From the NCBI RefSeq assembly GCF_004570975.1, contig NZ_SPPC01000003.1:57101-121100 (forward strand): 64,000 nucleotides of DNA, read 5' to 3'. Positions 62,193-64,000 of this stretch are shown one piece after another (the stretch's first letter is position 1; every line of letters starts with the position of its first letter). Under the pieces are notes generated by a model, which was not told where the DNA came from, ran no database searches, and was given only the letters and a program-made list of their open reading frames with translations. A program made the position numbers and the translations under genes. Origin of the DNA: Barnesiella sp. WM24. GTDB lineage: Bacteria > Bacteroidota > Bacteroidia > Bacteroidales > Muribaculaceae.

Positions 62193-62512
62193 TGGCTGAA
62201 TATTCTATCAATAAGGGTATTGGTAGAAGTGTAGAGTACAAGGGTCTGAAGGCGCAGTATCTGTTCATCTTTGCCGGGGGCCTGCTCGCCCTGTTCATGG
62301 TGTTCGTCATCATGTATATCGCCGGCCTGTCCCAATGGATCTGCATAGGATTTGGCGTTACTGCCGCCTCAGTCCTTGTCTGGCTCACCTTCCATCTTAA
62401 TGCCAAGTATGGGCAGTATGGCTTGATGAAACTTGCCGCAGTTAAATACCATCCGCGCTACATCATCAACCGTCTGCGCCTTAACCGAATGATTAAAGGT
62501 AGAAAACGATGA
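62192..62512 (+). CDS. traF: TraF (DUF4133), VirB3-like membrane protein
   Basis: Protein of 106 residues of the DUF4133/TraF family. The N-terminal SINKGIGRSVEYKGLKAQY is diagnostic, followed by two hydrophobic segments (about 22-44 and 48-68) and a basic C terminus. Layout like VirB3, which works with the VirB4 ATPase encoded next. Overlaps traG by ATGA. Confidence 0.93.
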   Translation: MAEYSINKGIGRSVEYKGLKAQYLFIFAGGLLALFMVFVIMYIAGLSQWICIGFGVTAASVLVWLTFHLNAKYGQYGLMKLAAVKYHPRYIINRLRLNRMIKGRKR

Positions 62513-64000
62513 GAAATATACTGAAAGCCACAACACTGGAATCCAAGCTGCCACTGCTTGCCGTTGAACACGGCTGCATCATTAGCAAAGACGCTGACAT
62601 CACTGTCGCCTTTGAAGTCAGCCTGCCGGAACTGTTCACTGTGACATCTGCCGAATATGAAGCCATGCACGGAGCATGGTGCAAAGCAATCAAGGTGCTG
62701 CCGCATTATTCGGTGGTGCATAAGCAGGACTGGTTCTGCTCGGAGAAATATCAGCCGGAACTCCATAAGGATGATTTATCCTTTTTGGACAGGAGCTTTG
62801 AACGCCACTTCAATGAGCGTCCGTACCTCGCCCATAAGTGCTATCTGTTTCTGACAAAGACAACGAAAGAACGGGCACGTCAGCAGAGCAACTTCTCGAC
62901 TCTATGCCGTGGGAGAATCACCCCGAAGGAACTCAATCACGAGATGGTTGTCAAGTTCATGGAAAGTGTCGAGCAATTCGAGCGTATAATCAATGACACC
63001 GGCTATATCAGGCTGCGTCGCCTATCGGATGATGAACTGGTAGGGACTGAGAAAACTTCCGGGCTTATCGAAAAATATATGTCGCTGACAATGGACGATG
63101 TTACCTGTCTGGAAGATATAGACCTCGATGCGCGTCAGATGCGGATTGGCGACAAGATGCTCTGTCTGCACACTCTGTCCGACACTGATGATCTCCCCGC
63201 AAAGATCAGTACCGATAACCGTTATGAGCGGTTATCGACAGACCGGAGTGACTGCCGCCTCTCGTTTGCCTCTCCCGTCGGGTTGCTCTTACCTTGCAAC
63301 CATATTGTCAACCAGTATGTGCTGATTGACGACCACGATGAGAATTTGGCAAAATTTGAGAAGACCGCCCGTAACATGAACTCGTTGAGCCGCTACTCAC
63401 GCTCAAACGCAATCAACAAGAAGTGGATTGACCGCTATCTCAACGAGGCTCATTCGTATGGTCTGACCTCCGTCCGCTGCCATATTAACATTATGGCGTG
63501 GAGTGACGATACCGAGGAACTGCGGCGCATCAAGAATGATGTCGGCGGCCAGTTGGCAACAATGGGTTGTATGCCCCGGCACAACACCATCGACTGCCCG
63601 ACACTGTTCTGGTCGGCAATGCCAGGTAACGAGGCTGACTTCCCAGCCGAGGAAAGTTTCTATACTTTCACTGAGCCTGCGGTCTGCTTCTTCACTGCTG
63701 AGACAAATTATCGCTCCTCACTGTCCCCATTCGGAATAAAGATGGTCGATAGACTGACCGGGAAACCGATACACCTTGACATATCGGATGAGCCGATGAA
63801 ACGTGGCATCACCACCAACCGCAACAAGTTCATTCTCGGTCCGTCCGGTAGCGGAAAGTCGTTCTTTACCAACCATCTGGTGCGCCAATATTATGAGCAG
63901 GGCGCACATATCCTCCTGATTGATACCGGCAATTCATATGAAGGGCTCTGCAATCTTATTCATAATAAGGCACATGGCGATGATGGTGTCTATTACACCT
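62509..64000 (+). CDS. traG: TraG, VirB4-like conjugation ATPase (3' end beyond window)
   Basis: Start of the large transfer ATPase that powers the type IV channel. The first 497 codons are in view. An N-terminal VirB4-like domain (MRNILKATTLESKLPLLAVE onward) is followed by the motor domain, with FWSAMPGN, KPIHLDISDEP and Walker A ILGPSGSGKSFF at about 441-452, then HILLIDTGNSYEGL. The frame is open to the window end. The product follows TraF in the order of CTnDOT tra genes. Confidence 0.95.
   Translation, partial: MRNILKATTLESKLPLLAVEHGCIISKDADITVAFEVSLPELFTVTSAEYEAMHGAWCKAIKVLPHYSVVHKQDWFCSEKYQPELHKDDLSFLDRSFERHFNERPYLAHKCYLFLTKTTKERARQQSNFSTLCRGRITPKELNHEMVVKFMESVEQFERIINDTGYIRLRRLSDDELVGTEKTSGLIEKYMSLTMDDVTCLEDIDLDARQMRIGDKMLCLHTLSDTDDLPAKISTDNRYERLSTDRSDCRLSFASPVGLLLPCNHIVNQYVLIDDHDENLAKFEKTARNMNSLSRYSRSNAINKKWIDRYLNEAHSYGLTSVRCHINIMAWSDDTEELRRIKNDVGGQLATMGCMPRHNTIDCPTLFWSAMPGNEADFPAEESFYTFTEPAVCFFTAETNYRSSLSPFGIKMVDRLTGKPIHLDISDEPMKRGITTNRNKFILGPSGSGKSFFTNHLVRQYYEQGAHILLIDTGNSYEGLCNLIHNKAHGDDGVYYT

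Overview
The window looks like a Bacteroidales chromosome, possibly Muribaculaceae-like. The family-level guess is inference from gene content and was not tested. The supporting signs are TAnnTTTG-type -7 promoter boxes, a tmRNA encoding the tag GENNYALAA, a carboxynorspermidine decarboxylase, DUF5686 and carboxypeptidase-regulatory-like envelope proteins, and a CTnDOT-type conjugation module. No rRNA, tRNA, CRISPR array or insertion sequence was found.

Positions 1-24.3 kb are ordinary chromosome. A redox cluster comes first (aldo/keto reductase cut by the window edge, cyclophilin-like secreted protein, iron alcohol dehydrogenase, Tat-type flavin reductase), then rlmD-queD-queE (23S rRNA methylation and queuosine), a CYTH protein, a DUF5686 outer-membrane protein and flavodoxin. 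Next is a minus-strand operon of UvrD/PcrA helicase, nspC and a glycosyltransferase. It is followed by a radical-SAM DNA-repair-like pair, a FeoA-FeoB fusion and a minus-strand cobUTSC operon ending in a MATE exporter.

Positions 24.4-28.8 kb hold a compact and poorly understood operon: a small glycyl-radical-activase-like radical SAM enzyme, a secreted protein, a protein with a cysteine-rich cytoplasmic head followed by a membrane segment and a carboxypeptidase-regulatory-like fold, and a secreted protein joining an FKBP-N-like region to a SecD P1-head-like domain.

Positions 28.9-36.1 kb are an AT-richer run of nine genes, most of them overlapping or nearly so. It includes a CdiI_2-type immunity protein, a DUF4304 protein, a DUF3592 protein, a YhcG/DUF1016 nuclease and several small membrane proteins, with no cognate toxin in view. 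It resembles an orphan immunity (polyimmunity) island. A monooxygenase, an NhaC antiporter and ssrA (tmRNA) follow.

From the 3' end of ssrA (38.63 kb) to the window end lies the left part of an integrative conjugative element. In order it carries: a tyrosine recombinase; two HTH proteins; a DUF4099/DUF3945 protein; a degenerate topoisomerase; DUF1896; a 2025-residue methylase-MutS-I-helicase fusion; RteB-like and RteC-like regulators; the minus-strand MobA-MobB-MobC mobilization set; a 1.1-kb non-coding region with oriT-like hairpins and a strict 8-bp iteron array; and a ParA/TraA-DUF3408-TraE-TraF-TraG transfer operon that runs off the window. Together these encode excision and integration, relaxase processing at oriT, coupling (MobC) and the type IV channel (TraE/F/G). 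RteB/RteC-like proteins are the probable regulators. The right end of the element and any cargo beyond TraG are not visible.
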